From an uncultured Treponema sp. (GTDB lineage Bacteria > Spirochaetota > Spirochaetia > Treponematales > Treponemataceae), in assembly GCA_900317625.1 (NCBI GenBank), contig ONHK01000013.1, positions 1-63,423 on the forward strand: DNA of 63,423 nt, in the 5' to 3' direction. Shown piece after piece: positions 8,161-16,013 of this stretch (its first letter is position 1; every line of letters begins with the position of its first letter). A model generated the notes under the pieces. It saw only the letters and a program-made list of their open reading frames with translations. It searched no databases and was not told the origin of the DNA. A program made the translations under genes and the position numbers.

Positions 8161-10221
8161 ATGCCAACTGACCTAAAAAAAATGCGCAATATTGGAATTA
8201 TGGCTCATATTGATGCTGGAAAAACTACAACGACAGAACGAATTTTGTATTACACAGGAAAAATTCATAAAATTGGCGAAATTGATGATGGTCAGGCTAC
8301 AATGGACTGGATGCAGCAGGAACAGGAACGAGGAATTACAATTTGTTCGGCTGCAACAACAACTTATTGGAATAAATATCAGATAAATATTATTGATACT
8401 CCGGGACACGTTGATTTTACTGCGGAAGTAGAACGTTCGCTTAGAGTTTTGGACGGCGCGGTCGCTGTTATTTGTGCAGTTGATGGCGTTCAGCCACAGA
8501 CGGAAACTGTCTGGAAGCAGGCTGATTCTTTTAAAGTTCCGCGAATTATTTATATGAACAAGATGGACCGAATTGGTGCAGATTATTTTGGTTCAATAGA
8601 AGATGTTCAGAATAAATTTGGTGTTGAATGTGTTGCGCTTCAGATTCCGATTGGTCAGGGACAGGATTTTGAAGGATTGATTGATCTTTTGAAAATGAAG
8701 GAATTGCGTTTTGAAGGCGATGAGGGAGAAAACGTTGTTGAGTCGGAAATTTCTTCTGCTCGGCTGGATGAAGCAAAAAAATGGCGCGAAAAACTTATAG
8801 ATCAAGTTGCTTCAACAGATGATGCGCTTGCGGAAATATATCTTGAGGGCGGTGAAATTTCTGTTGAACAGCTGAAAAATGCTTTGCGCGCGGCTACAAT
8901 TTCCCGTGCGATTGTTCCAGTTGTTCTTGGTTCAAGCCGACACAATCAAGGTGTTCAGCCGTTAATAGACGCGGTGATTGATTATTTGCCGTGCCCGACT
9001 GATATTCCGCCGGCAAAAGGTATTCATGTGAAAAAAGACAAGGAAGAGGAGGTTTCCGTTCCTTGCGATGTTGCAAAACCGGCATTGGGGCTTGTATTTA
9101 AAATTCAGTATGATAAAGAAATGGGTTCTTTGGCGTATGTGCGTATGTATTCTGGAAAAATTGCCAGCGGAACTCAGATTTTAAATATCAACAAGAAAAA
9201 GCGCGAGCGCGTAAACAGAATTCTTCGTATGCATGCGGACAAAAGCGAGGCGCTGAATGCAGTTGAAGCTGGTGATATTGCCGTTTTTGTTGGATTGAAA
9301 CTTGCCCAGACAGGCGATTCAATCGGAAGTGAAGGTTTTCCGGTTCTTCTTGAAAAGCCAGTGTTCCCTCAGCCTGTAATTTCTGTTGCCCTTGAACCGG
9401 AAAGCATGAGTGAGCGCGACAAAATGAACGAAACTCTTGAAATACTTTCAAAGGAAGATCCTACGTTCACATACCATGAAGATGAGGAAACCGGTCAGCT
9501 TATAATCAGTGGAATGGGCGAGCTTCACCTTGATGTTCTTGTAACAAGAATGAAAGACGATTTTGGCGTAAAATGTCGGGTCGGAAATCCTCAGGTTACT
9601 TACCGCGAATCAGTTACTGCGACTGCGGAAGTTTCTGAAACGTTTGAAAAAGTTCTTGCCGGAAAAGAAAATAAAGCTGGTCTTACAGTTAAGGTTGAGC
9701 CACGTGAAACTGGTTCTGGAAACACTTATTCATGCACCGTGCGCGGAAAACAGGAAATTCCGGAAGAAATTTTTGCGGCGGTTGAAAATGCCCTTAATTC
9801 TTGCCTTGAGTCAGGAATAAATTACGGCTATCCGTGCGCAGATATTGCTGTTACAGTTACCGGAATTGATTATGACGAGCTTACGGCTTCTACATTTGCT
9901 TTTGAGGCGTGCGCGGCTCAGGCTTTTGACAAGGCTTGCAACCAGGCAAAACCGAAGCTTCTTGAACCAGTTATGAACGTCGATATTTCTTGCCCTAAGG
10001 AATTCGTTGGTGAGGCAATGAGCCAGATGACTCAACGCGGTGGAATTATCATGGGACAGGATTCTAAGGCCAGCGAGGAAATTATTCATGCCCAGGCGCC
10101 TATGGCAAAAATGTTCGGCTTCACAACAAATCTTCGCTCCGCAACAAAAGGAATGGCAAGTTTCAGTCTTGAATTCAGCCATTTCCAGGTAAAAGAAGGT
10201 GGTTTGGGAACAAATTATTAG
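8161..10221 (+). CDS. fusA: Elongation factor G paralogue (spirochaete EF-G2 type)
   Basis: A 686-residue translational GTPase with G1 AHIDAGKTT, switch I region QEQERGITI, G3 DTPGH and G4 NKMD, followed by domains II-V. Spirochaetes carry two EF-Gs. The openings MRNIGIMAHIDAGKTTTTER, TETVWKQA and YMNKMDRIGADYF match what I recall of the Borrelia second form (spdEFG2). They differ from the first form, which has AHIDSGKT. In Borrelia the second form was reported to act with RRF in ribosome recycling rather than translocation. Annotation pipelines would call it fusA. The paralogue assignment is from memory of sequences and needs a tree. Confidence 0.93.
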   Translation: MPTDLKKMRNIGIMAHIDAGKTTTTERILYYTGKIHKIGEIDDGQATMDWMQQEQERGITICSAATTTYWNKYQINIIDTPGHVDFTAEVERSLRVLDGAVAVICAVDGVQPQTETVWKQADSFKVPRIIYMNKMDRIGADYFGSIEDVQNKFGVECVALQIPIGQGQDFEGLIDLLKMKELRFEGDEGENVVESEISSARLDEAKKWREKLIDQVASTDDALAEIYLEGGEISVEQLKNALRAATISRAIVPVVLGSSRHNQGVQPLIDAVIDYLPCPTDIPPAKGIHVKKDKEEEVSVPCDVAKPALGLVFKIQYDKEMGSLAYVRMYSGKIASGTQILNINKKKRERVNRILRMHADKSEALNAVEAGDIAVFVGLKLAQTGDSIGSEGFPVLLEKPVFPQPVISVALEPESMSERDKMNETLEILSKEDPTFTYHEDEETGQLIISGMGELHLDVLVTRMKDDFGVKCRVGNPQVTYRESVTATAEVSETFEKVLAGKENKAGLTVKVEPRETGSGNTYSCTVRGKQEIPEEIFAAVENALNSCLESGINYGYPCADIAVTVTGIDYDELTASTFAFEACAAQAFDKACNQAKPKLLEPVMNVDISCPKEFVGEAMSQMTQRGGIIMGQDSKASEEIIHAQAPMAKMFGFTTNLRSATKGMASFSLEFSHFQVKEGGLGTNY

Positions 10222-10244
10222 TTTGGATTTTATTCGAGGTAGAA

Positions 10245-11087
10245 ATGAAAAAATATATTGTTTTTATGTTTCTTGCAGTGATGACGTTTACAGCTTGCGC
10301 CCAGAAAAAATCAAATGCTGCCGTTGGAAAAAATGATTCATCTGTTGACGTTCAAAAGACTGAAAATCCGGATTTTGCGAAAATTGATGAAATTCTTTCA
10401 AAAATGTCAGCGCGTGCCCAGGAAGAAATTGTTATTTCTGACAAAAATGAATTCCTTTCTGACCTTTACAATGTTCTTGCGGAAGAAAAAAAATACCGCA
10501 GCGACGATTTGAACCTTTACTATCTTATTGATAAAAAACATACAGTTTCTTCAAGTTATGTTCCAAAAGATTTGGTTCCACTTGTAAAAAATGAATTTTA
10601 TTCAATAAACCGCAATGATCTTTCGCTTCGCCCTGATGTTGAAAAAGCATTGCGCGAAATGGCAAAGGCTTCCCTGAATGATGGAATCCGGCTGCTTGTA
10701 AGTTCAACTTACCGTTCCTATGAATATCAGAAAAATCTTTTTGCCTATTGGGTAAAAGTTGACGGTCTGGAGGAAGCTGAACGGGAAAGCGCTCGACCGG
10801 GAACAAGCCAACATCAGCTTGGTGTTGCAATTGATTTTGGCTCAATCACAGACGATTTTGCGGATACAAAAATGGGGCAGTGGATTTACAAAAATGGTGA
10901 TAAATTCGGCTGGAGTCTTTCTTTTCCGAAGCAATATGAGGATATAACCGGGTACCGCTGGGAAAGCTGGCATTTTAGATATATTGGCATTCCGGCCTGC
11001 CAGATGCAGAAAAAATGGTTCTGCGGTGTTCAGCAGTATATGCTGGAATTTATTGATTTGTGGAAGCAGTATGAGCTTGTTCAGTAA
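10245..11087 (+). CDS. Lipoprotein D-alanyl-D-alanine carboxypeptidase, M15/VanY type
   Basis: MKKYIVFMFLAVMTFTAC gives a lipobox at Cys18, so the protein is exported and anchored. The peptidase domain (about residues 110-270) has the M15B zinc motifs: TSQHQLGVAIDF (SxHxxGxAxD) and ESWHFR (ExWH). VanY-type enzymes cleave the terminal D-Ala from peptidoglycan stem peptides. It is 280 residues long, normal for the family. It follows fusA by 23 bases with GAGGTAG as Shine-Dalgarno, so it may be read with it, but the functions are unrelated. Confidence 0.88.
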   Translation: MKKYIVFMFLAVMTFTACAQKKSNAAVGKNDSSVDVQKTENPDFAKIDEILSKMSARAQEEIVISDKNEFLSDLYNVLAEEKKYRSDDLNLYYLIDKKHTVSSSYVPKDLVPLVKNEFYSINRNDLSLRPDVEKALREMAKASLNDGIRLLVSSTYRSYEYQKNLFAYWVKVDGLEEAERESARPGTSQHQLGVAIDFGSITDDFADTKMGQWIYKNGDKFGWSLSFPKQYEDITGYRWESWHFRYIGIPACQMQKKWFCGVQQYMLEFIDLWKQYELVQ

Positions 11088-11164
11088 TTTACGATGAAAA
11101 AATTGTAAAAATGCGTTTAATGTTATTGACATAAAACGTGATTTTTTATATATTATTTTCACCT

Positions 11165-11246
11165 GCGGCGATGTTGGAATTGGTAGACAAGCAAGGTTGA
11201 GGTCCTTGTGTTGCAAGACGTGCAGGTTCAAGTCCTGTTCGCCGCA
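11165..11246 (+). tRNA. tRNA-Leu (GAG)
   Basis: An 82-base cloverleaf. Acceptor GCGGCGA pairs with TCGCCGC, discriminator A. The D-loop contains GGTAGAC. Anticodon stem CAAGG/CCTTG encloses loop TTGAGGT, anticodon GAG. A long class II variable arm as expected for Leu precedes the T-loop GTTCAAGTC. No CCA is encoded. A strong terminator follows after ten bases. Confidence 0.95.
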
Positions 11247-11256
11247 CTTGTCAAAG

Positions 11257-11284
11257 GGAATGCTTTAAGCATTCCTTTTTTTTT
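11257..11284 (+). terminator. Rho-independent terminator after tRNA-Leu
   Basis: GGAATGC, loop TTTAA, GCATTCC, then nine T. It separates the tRNA from argS. Confidence 0.9.
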
Positions 11285-11302
11285 GAAAAATGGAGTTTTA
11301 CT

Positions 11303-13129
11303 ATGGCTGATGTGAAATCTGCAATGAGAAAAGTTGTTTGCAAAGCGCTCAACGATTTTATGGCAACAAAGGGCGGGGATTCTGTTGATGAGGAAAAAAT
11401 TGTGGTTCAGACTACTCCGAATCCGGAAATGGGCGACCTTGGAGTTCCGATGTTTGCTTTTGCAAAGGCTTTGCGCATGGCGCCTCCGCAGATTTCAGCT
11501 GAAGTTGTAAAAATCATAAATGAAAAATATTCAGGCGAGGCGAAAACTTGCGGTGAATTTGCCGCTGTTGGTCCGTATGTGAACCTGAAGCTTAACAAGG
11601 CTGACCAGGCTGGCTCAATCCTGAAAAAGATTTTTGAGCAGGGCGAAAAGTACGGTTCTTTGAATGAAGAAGGAAAACCTTTCCTTGACGGCAGAAAAGT
11701 TATGATTGAATTTTCTGCTCCTAACACAAACAAGCCGCTTCATCTTGGACATTTAAGAAATGACGCGCTCGGAGAATCTGTAAGCCGCATTCTGAAAGCC
11801 GCCGGCGCTGAAGTTCAGAAGGTGAATCTTGTGAACAACAGAGGCGTTCACATCTGCAAAAGCATGCTTGCCTACAAGTGGTTCCACGAGGCTAAAGGCG
11901 AAACTCCGGAATCATTGGGAATAAAGGGCGACCATTTTGTCGGCCAGTGCTATGTTGAGTTCGACCGCTGGCTGAAAGGCGAGAAGGACAAGCCGGAAAC
12001 AGCTCATCCGGAGGCTCTTGCTCAGGCAGAGGAAATGCTTGTCAAGTGGGAAGCCGGCGACCCGGAAGTTCATGCTTTGTGGAAGAAAATGAACGACTGG
12101 ACAATCAGCGGAATCAAGGAAACTTATGCGCGCACCGGCGTTTCTTTTGACCGGTTCTATTTTGAAAGCGAAACGTACTTGAAAGGAAAGGATGAAATCC
12201 TGAAAGGCCTGGAAAAAGGCATTTTCTTCAAGGCGGAGGACGGCTCTGTTCGCATTGATGTTACAGATGTTGTAGGCAAGGGAAAAGACGAGGACAGCCA
12301 CGAGAAAGTTCTTCTGCGCAAGGACGGAACTTCTGTTTATATTACCCAGGATATTGGAACTGCAATCAGCCGACATGCGGACTGGCCTTTTAACCAGCTG
12401 GTTTATGTAGTTGCAAGCGAGCAGAACTATCATTTCAAGATTTTGTTCTATATTTTGAAGAAACTCGGCTTTGACTGGGCTGAAAAACTTTATCATCTGA
12501 GCTACGGGCTTGTGAACTTGCCTAGCGGACGCATGAAAAGTCGTGAAGGAACAATTGTTGACGCGGACGACCTTCTGGATTCCCTGCACAGCGACGCTCT
12601 GAAGGCGATTGAAGAGCGTGGCCGCGAGGCGGATGTTGATGCGGACGATGTGGCTGAAAAAGTTGCGCTTGCGGCTCTGCATTATTATCTTCTGCAGGCG
12701 ACTCCAATCAAGGATATGCTTTTTAATCCGGCGGAAAGCCTTAGTTTCAACGGAAACACAGGACCGTATCTTCAGTATATGGGCGCAAGAATCAGTTCAA
12801 TCCTGGAGAAGGCAAAAAATTCAGGTGTTAAGGCAAGTGTTGAACATTCAGACTTGTTGAAAGCGCCTGAAGAATGGGAGCTTATAAAAGCACTTGGTTC
12901 ATTCCCGGAAACAGTTGATAAAGCCGCGGAAAATCTTGATCCAAGCGTAATGGCGGCATATCTTTACGATTTGAGCAAACTTTTCAGCAAATTCTATCAG
13001 AACTGCTCAATTGTGAACGCAGAAACCGCCGAGCTTAAAAGCGCGCGCCTTTTCCTTGCGGAATGCACATTGACTGTAATGAAAAAAGCCATGAACATGG
13101 TTCTTGTTCCGTTCCTGGAAAAAATGTAG
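11303..13129 (+). CDS. argS: Arginyl-tRNA synthetase
   Basis: 608 residues. An N-terminal Arg-S additional domain (about 1-95) is followed by the class I catalytic core. It has the HIGH-type signature NKPLHLGHLRND and the KMSKS-equivalent MKSREGT near residue 413. The C-terminal DALR anticodon-binding domain ends MVLVPFLEKM. It charges tRNA-Arg. The gene stands alone between two terminators. Its GC content is visibly higher than that of its neighbours, probably codon optimisation of a well-expressed gene. The ATG is preceded by GGAG. Confidence 0.96.
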   Translation: MADVKSAMRKVVCKALNDFMATKGGDSVDEEKIVVQTTPNPEMGDLGVPMFAFAKALRMAPPQISAEVVKIINEKYSGEAKTCGEFAAVGPYVNLKLNKADQAGSILKKIFEQGEKYGSLNEEGKPFLDGRKVMIEFSAPNTNKPLHLGHLRNDALGESVSRILKAAGAEVQKVNLVNNRGVHICKSMLAYKWFHEAKGETPESLGIKGDHFVGQCYVEFDRWLKGEKDKPETAHPEALAQAEEMLVKWEAGDPEVHALWKKMNDWTISGIKETYARTGVSFDRFYFESETYLKGKDEILKGLEKGIFFKAEDGSVRIDVTDVVGKGKDEDSHEKVLLRKDGTSVYITQDIGTAISRHADWPFNQLVYVVASEQNYHFKILFYILKKLGFDWAEKLYHLSYGLVNLPSGRMKSREGTIVDADDLLDSLHSDALKAIEERGREADVDADDVAEKVALAALHYYLLQATPIKDMLFNPAESLSFNGNTGPYLQYMGARISSILEKAKNSGVKASVEHSDLLKAPEEWELIKALGSFPETVDKAAENLDPSVMAAYLYDLSKLFSKFYQNCSIVNAETAELKSARLFLAECTLTVMKKAMNMVLVPFLEKM

Positions 13130-13148
13130 AAAAACTAGATTATTTGAG

Positions 13149-13180
13149 TCAGCGGAAAATCCATTCCGCTGATTTTTTTT
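13149..13180 (+). terminator. argS terminator
   Basis: TCAGCGGAA, six-base loop, TTCCGCTGA, then eight T. The T-run is also the first part of the 25-base direct repeat that recurs at 14095. Confidence 0.9.
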
Positions 13181-13196
13181 GAAGCGTAAAAATCTC
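13172..13196. repeat. 25-bp direct repeat, left copy
   Basis: A, eight T, then GAAGCGTAAAAATCTC. An exact copy lies at 14095-14119, 923 bases away. The pair brackets the two minus-strand genes at 13218-13962. The left copy includes the U-tract of the argS terminator, so the cassette seems joined exactly at the terminator tail. Confidence 0.85.
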
Positions 13197-13217
13197 GGCT
13201 TTTGACGCTTCTTCTGA

Positions 13218-13436
13218 CTAAAGTACAAACTGTTTCATTTCTGCTTTTGTTAAAGGACGACCAAGGCGTTTTGATAAAAGAATTGCTTCGCGTAAACGGA
13301 AAATCTTTCCATCAGAAGGCTCTGTGAGTCTTGAATCAGGCATTTCTTCTCCAAATCTCATTGCAGAATCGGATTCGCAGAGTGTAATTGTGTATGTATC
13401 ACAAACGACAGGTTCTCTTTCTTTTGTTGCAATCAT
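13218..13436 (-). CDS. Small protein, second gene of a GNAT-like pair
   Basis: 72 residues, with AGGAGG properly spaced before ATG 13436. The start lies one base past the stop of the GNAT-like gene, so the two are translationally coupled. The protein has a conserved-looking core (RFGEEMPDSRLTEPSDGKIF, then a Leu/Arg-rich helix and GRPLTKAEM). I recall similar small proteins beside the same GNAT-like family in Firmicutes, but know no function. An antitoxin or accessory role is only inference from size and coupling. Confidence 0.65.
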   Translation of the reverse strand: MIATKEREPVVCDTYTITLCESDSAMRFGEEMPDSRLTEPSDGKIFRLREAILLSKRLGRPLTKAEMKQFVL

Positions 13437-13437
13437 T

Positions 13438-13962
13438 TTAAGCCTCCTCTGAAAAATATTTTTTTATGAGTGTCAAAGCTGCATAACTGTCAATAAACAT
13501 ATTCTGGTCATCGATGTTCTGTGCTTTTAAAGTCTGTCTATAATGTTCAACCAGGTTTGATTTTGCCTTGAACTGAACAAAACCTTCATTTCCTGCATTC
13601 CAGCTTAATTTGCAGGCAATTGCAAATAAATGCGCGCCAACTCCTTGGTAAATGCCGTTTTTGCCACGATTCATTGGAGCGGATTCTACTAAATCAACGT
13701 GGGTATATAATTGATCTCTGATGTGTTTTAAAGCAATCAAGCCCTGCCGTTCTTCTGAGCCTTTTATCAGGAGTTCATATATTTCATATCCATTTGAATG
13801 AGGAACACTCCAGTCAAACAGCCAGCCATTAGCCATAAGTTTTTCTGCATCAGCTTTTGTTATTGTTTTGGAGTTACGTCTGTATTGAGTGTCACATTCT
13901 TCATTTGTTGCCCGGTTCACAAGGCAATTTGTAAGACCGTCAATTTCAATACTAATTTCCAT
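13438..13962 (-). CDS. GNAT-like acyltransferase of unnamed family
   Basis: 174 residues, with TAGGAGTC before the ATG and its own promoter. The C-terminal half resembles a GNAT fold: a strand ending HVDLVESAPMN, then GIYQGVGAHLFAIACKLS (a Q/R-x-x-G-x-G/A acetyl-CoA loop), then FVQFKAKSNLVEHYRQT. The N-terminal 60 residues are unlike common GNATs. Acetyl-CoA use is inferred from that loop. The target is unknown, and a GNAT toxin is one possibility. It is co-transcribed with the 72-residue gene inside a direct-repeat-bounded cassette. Confidence 0.65.
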   Translation of the reverse strand: MEISIEIDGLTNCLVNRATNEECDTQYRRNSKTITKADAEKLMANGWLFDWSVPHSNGYEIYELLIKGSEERQGLIALKHIRDQLYTHVDLVESAPMNRGKNGIYQGVGAHLFAIACKLSWNAGNEGFVQFKAKSNLVEHYRQTLKAQNIDDQNMFIDSYAALTLIKKYFSEEA

Positions 13963-13980
13963 AGCTGACTCCTATTGATA

Positions 13981-14008
13981 ATTATAACACAAAAAAACAG
14001 TTTTGTAA
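13981..14008 (-). promoter_or_regulatory. Promoter of the GNAT-like cassette
   Basis: On the minus strand TTACAA (14008-14003), 16 bases, TATAAT (13986-13981), then TAGGAGTC and the ATG at 13962. It lies inside the repeat-bounded cassette, so the cassette carries its own expression signals. Confidence 0.65.
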
Positions 14009-14094
14009 GGTTGTAATTTTTCATAATAAATTCCGTACACAAGTTCTGCGGGTGTTTATAATATAATGAAAATGGTTGCAAAGATTTTATATGT

Positions 14095-14119
14095 ATTTTT
14101 TTTGAAGCGTAAAAATCTC
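14095..14119. repeat. 25-bp direct repeat, right copy
   Basis: An exact match to 13172-13196. It is followed by about 160 bases without a gene, rich in short TCACTGA / TCAGTG words in both orientations (14115-14240), which I cannot assign. Confidence 0.85.
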
Positions 14120-14322
14120 AGTGGCTTTTTACTGGAAACTCACTGCTTTTTTTTAAAATTTTCAGTGCGGAAAAATAAATTCTCACTGAGTTTCTGATGG
14201 ATTCTCACTGAGAATTTGCCTGCCTGCTGTGAGAACTGTTTTTTTTATTCGGGAAGCGGATTTTTTTTATTTTTTTTGAAGATTTTTATTGCCGTTTTTT
14301 AAGATGTCTTATTATCTTTAAG

Positions 14323-14595
14323 ATGTACTTTCCGGCCGGAAGTATGGAGTTCGGTTTGAACTTCAAATTTTTATCGCTAGCGGAGGTGCTTCTGGAGAAA
14401 ATGCCTCTGTTTCTGAAAAATTCAAACCGCATCAGGCTGGATAATTTTGGAATATTTAAGCTTTCATTAAGTTCAGATGGAAAGGACAGGGAAGAAGACG
14501 TTTCAGCGAATGATATAACTGCTGTGCGCGTGCTTTTTACTCCAAGTTCCAAGCTTAAACACGAAATAGCCGATGTGACCTACACAAAAAAGTAA
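14323..14595 (+). pseudogene. HU-family DNA-binding protein remnant
   Basis: The C-terminal part (RLDNFGIFKLSLSSDG...EEDVSANDI...VRVLFTP) is the beta-arm half of the long HU-like proteins found in Bacteroides and Treponema, which bend DNA. The usual N-terminal half is missing: about 35 residues are lost before AGSMEFGLNF. A short out-of-frame ATG at 14304 reads MSYYL then a stop. Removing one T there would give MSYYLKMYF in frame, as in intact relatives. So the gene appears to have both a one-base frameshift and an internal deletion. A short product from ATG 14323 (90 residues) is still possible, but no Shine-Dalgarno is seen. Confidence 0.6.
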
Positions 14596-14646
14596 ACGCA
14601 GCTTTTTGGGTGGTGGTTAGAAAAATAATTTATTGAATATTACTCT

Positions 14647-14788
14647 TTGAACTGCAAATCAGTTCAAATAAAATTAAATGATTTAATTTGCGGCCGTGCT
14701 TTCCAATAAAAGCTTAAAAGCATAGCCCTGAAAGAAAAGATAAATCTCCAGACAAGCCTGAAAAGGCCGCTGCTGGAGATTTTTATTT
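14647..14788 (+). terminator. Hairpin cluster downstream of the HU remnant
   Basis: Two perfect 8-bp hairpins come first: TTGAACTG/CAGTTCAA at 14647-14667 and AAATTAAA/TTTAATTT just after. A longer stem follows, AAATCTCCAG (14742-14751) with CTGGAGATTT (14773-14782), and then T-rich sequence. The last is a plausible terminator. The rest of this 390-base gap holds no gene that I can support. Confidence 0.45.
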
Positions 14789-14886
14789 TAAAAGCAAAAT
14801 CCTAGTCCTGCGCAGAAAACTGCCGAATTGAAGTCCGAACCGGATTTTTGATATGATTTTGAAGATGAATTTTTATTTGCTTGCTG

Positions 14887-14926
14887 AAAAAAAAATGGAG
14901 ATTTCATAGTTTCCTTGAAATCTCCA
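14887..14926 (-). terminator. Terminator of the left lipoprotein gene
   Basis: On the minus strand TGGAGATTTCA, nine-base loop, TGAAATCTCCA, then nine T. It follows the stop of the minus-strand lipoprotein by about 60 bases. The inversion locus is therefore bounded by a terminator on this side and by another at 17709-17742 on the other. Confidence 0.9.
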
Positions 14927-14984
14927 CAAGATACAGTTAAAGCCGACTGCTTTTATAATTTTTACAAGGCTTCGTTTGTATGTT

Positions 14985-15968
14985 TTAGTTATGAATTTCC
15001 TGTTCCCAGATTATTATATCAGAATCAGGTGCGTAAGCAGCTTTGATATATGAATCTTTAGGGAAGTTCCATGTTCCAGAAACAGTTGCATCTTTATGAA
15101 CCATAGCATATTTTCCGAGTTTTGCTTCCTGAACTACAAATGACTCAAGCGTATTTGAGTTAGAAATCACTTTAGAAGTTCCTGAAGCTGCATCTGAGCT
15201 TGATTTTAATGTTACTTTGTAAGATCCGTTTGTAATTCTTTTTACTTTTGTAGTAGTTCCGTCTTCGTCTTCATCATCAACTTCTGTGATTGTGCCTTTT
15301 TTCAGGTATTCACCATAATTGTCTTTTGTTATTTCTGTTTCGCCGGAAAGTACTGTCAAATCAATGTATACTTTTAAGATTCCGTCATCACCAAGAGTAT
15401 AAGAACCTGCAGGAATATCTGTCCATGATTTTACAATCTCATATTCTTTTGCGGAGTTGGCTTCTACACCCCATTTTTCCGTCTCAGATTCGCTTACATC
15501 AAAATCACCGGCATTTGTTGAAAAATCATTTACTGTGCCTTTCTTTCCTCGAACACCTGTATAGTATGAAATAAAATACTGAGGTTTTTTATTGTAATAT
15601 CTTACTCCAACTTCGCAGAATGAATAAGGTTTGTCATCAGAGCCTTTTCCGATTTGGTTGAAAATATATCCCATTGTATATTTTCCGGTTGATTTTTTAG
15701 TATCAATTGTAATTTCGCAATCTGCTGCAAGATGTTTAGTTGCTGTGCTTATATAAGCCCTTTTGTATTCAACATCAGTGTCGTTTGTATAGCCACCTTT
15801 TTCAATCTGGGTGATGATTCCATCTTCGTCTTCATCTGTTTTACATCCCGCAAAACCAAACACCAATGCAGCGGCAACTGCACTACTTAAAAGAACCTTT
15901 AGTGTGTTTATTGTCTGCGTATTATAAAAAATACGGGCTTCCTCCCGTTTCCCAAATTTTGAAAACAA
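14985..15968 (-). CDS. Left lipoprotein of the inversion locus (apparently silent state)
   Basis: From the shared block onward the frame reads KVLLSSAVAAALVFGFAGC, a lipoprotein signal with lipobox FAGC, then about 285 residues starting KTDEDEDG. The mature part resembles the right-hand protein: GGYTNDTDVEYK against VGYTNDSDVTYR, both with TKH soon after, and similar closes (GKYAMV..IIIWEQ against GFYAAV..VIEWED). No ATG precedes the block in frame. The only upstream start is TTG 15968, with a non-signal leader, and no promoter is seen. A terminator-like hairpin lies just upstream. I read it as an unexpressed gene body that gains promoter, Shine-Dalgarno and ATG when 15843-16809 inverts. Confidence 0.7.
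   Translation of the reverse strand: MFSKFGKREEARIFYNTQTINTLKVLLSSAVAAALVFGFAGCKTDEDEDGIITQIEKGGYTNDTDVEYKRAYISTATKHLAADCEITIDTKKSTGKYTMGYIFNQIGKGSDDKPYSFCEVGVRYYNKKPQYFISYYTGVRGKKGTVNDFSTNAGDFDVSESETEKWGVEANSAKEYEIVKSWTDIPAGSYTLGDDGILKVYIDLTVLSGETEITKDNYGEYLKKGTITEVDDEDEDGTTTKVKRITNGSYKVTLKSSSDAASGTSKVISNSNTLESFVVQEAKLGKYAMVHKDATVSGTWNFPKDSYIKAAYAPDSDIIIWEQEIHN
15843..15900. repeat. 58-bp inverted repeat, left arm (candidate crossover site)
   Basis: The reverse complement is identical over all 58 bases to 16752-16809. It encodes the end of the signal peptide and the lipobox Cys of the left lipoprotein. The reading frame is conserved across the repeat in both genes, so exchange anywhere inside keeps both proteins in frame. 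Confidence 0.95.
15924..15948 (-). terminator. Possible minus-strand terminator before the silent lipoprotein
   Basis: On the minus strand ACGGG, loop AGGAAG, CCCGT, then an A/T-run rich in T (15930-15924). The stem is only five bases but GC-rich. It would stop read-through into the left lipoprotein in this orientation and into the right one after inversion. Confidence 0.4.
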
Positions 15969-16013
15969 ATAGAAATTTCCTGTATCTTTTTATTCAAAAA
16001 AGGTGAGGAAAAA

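Noticed and set aside
14286..14552. Minus-strand 88-residue ORF
   Set aside because: Antisense of the HU-like remnant, which has recognisable family sequence.
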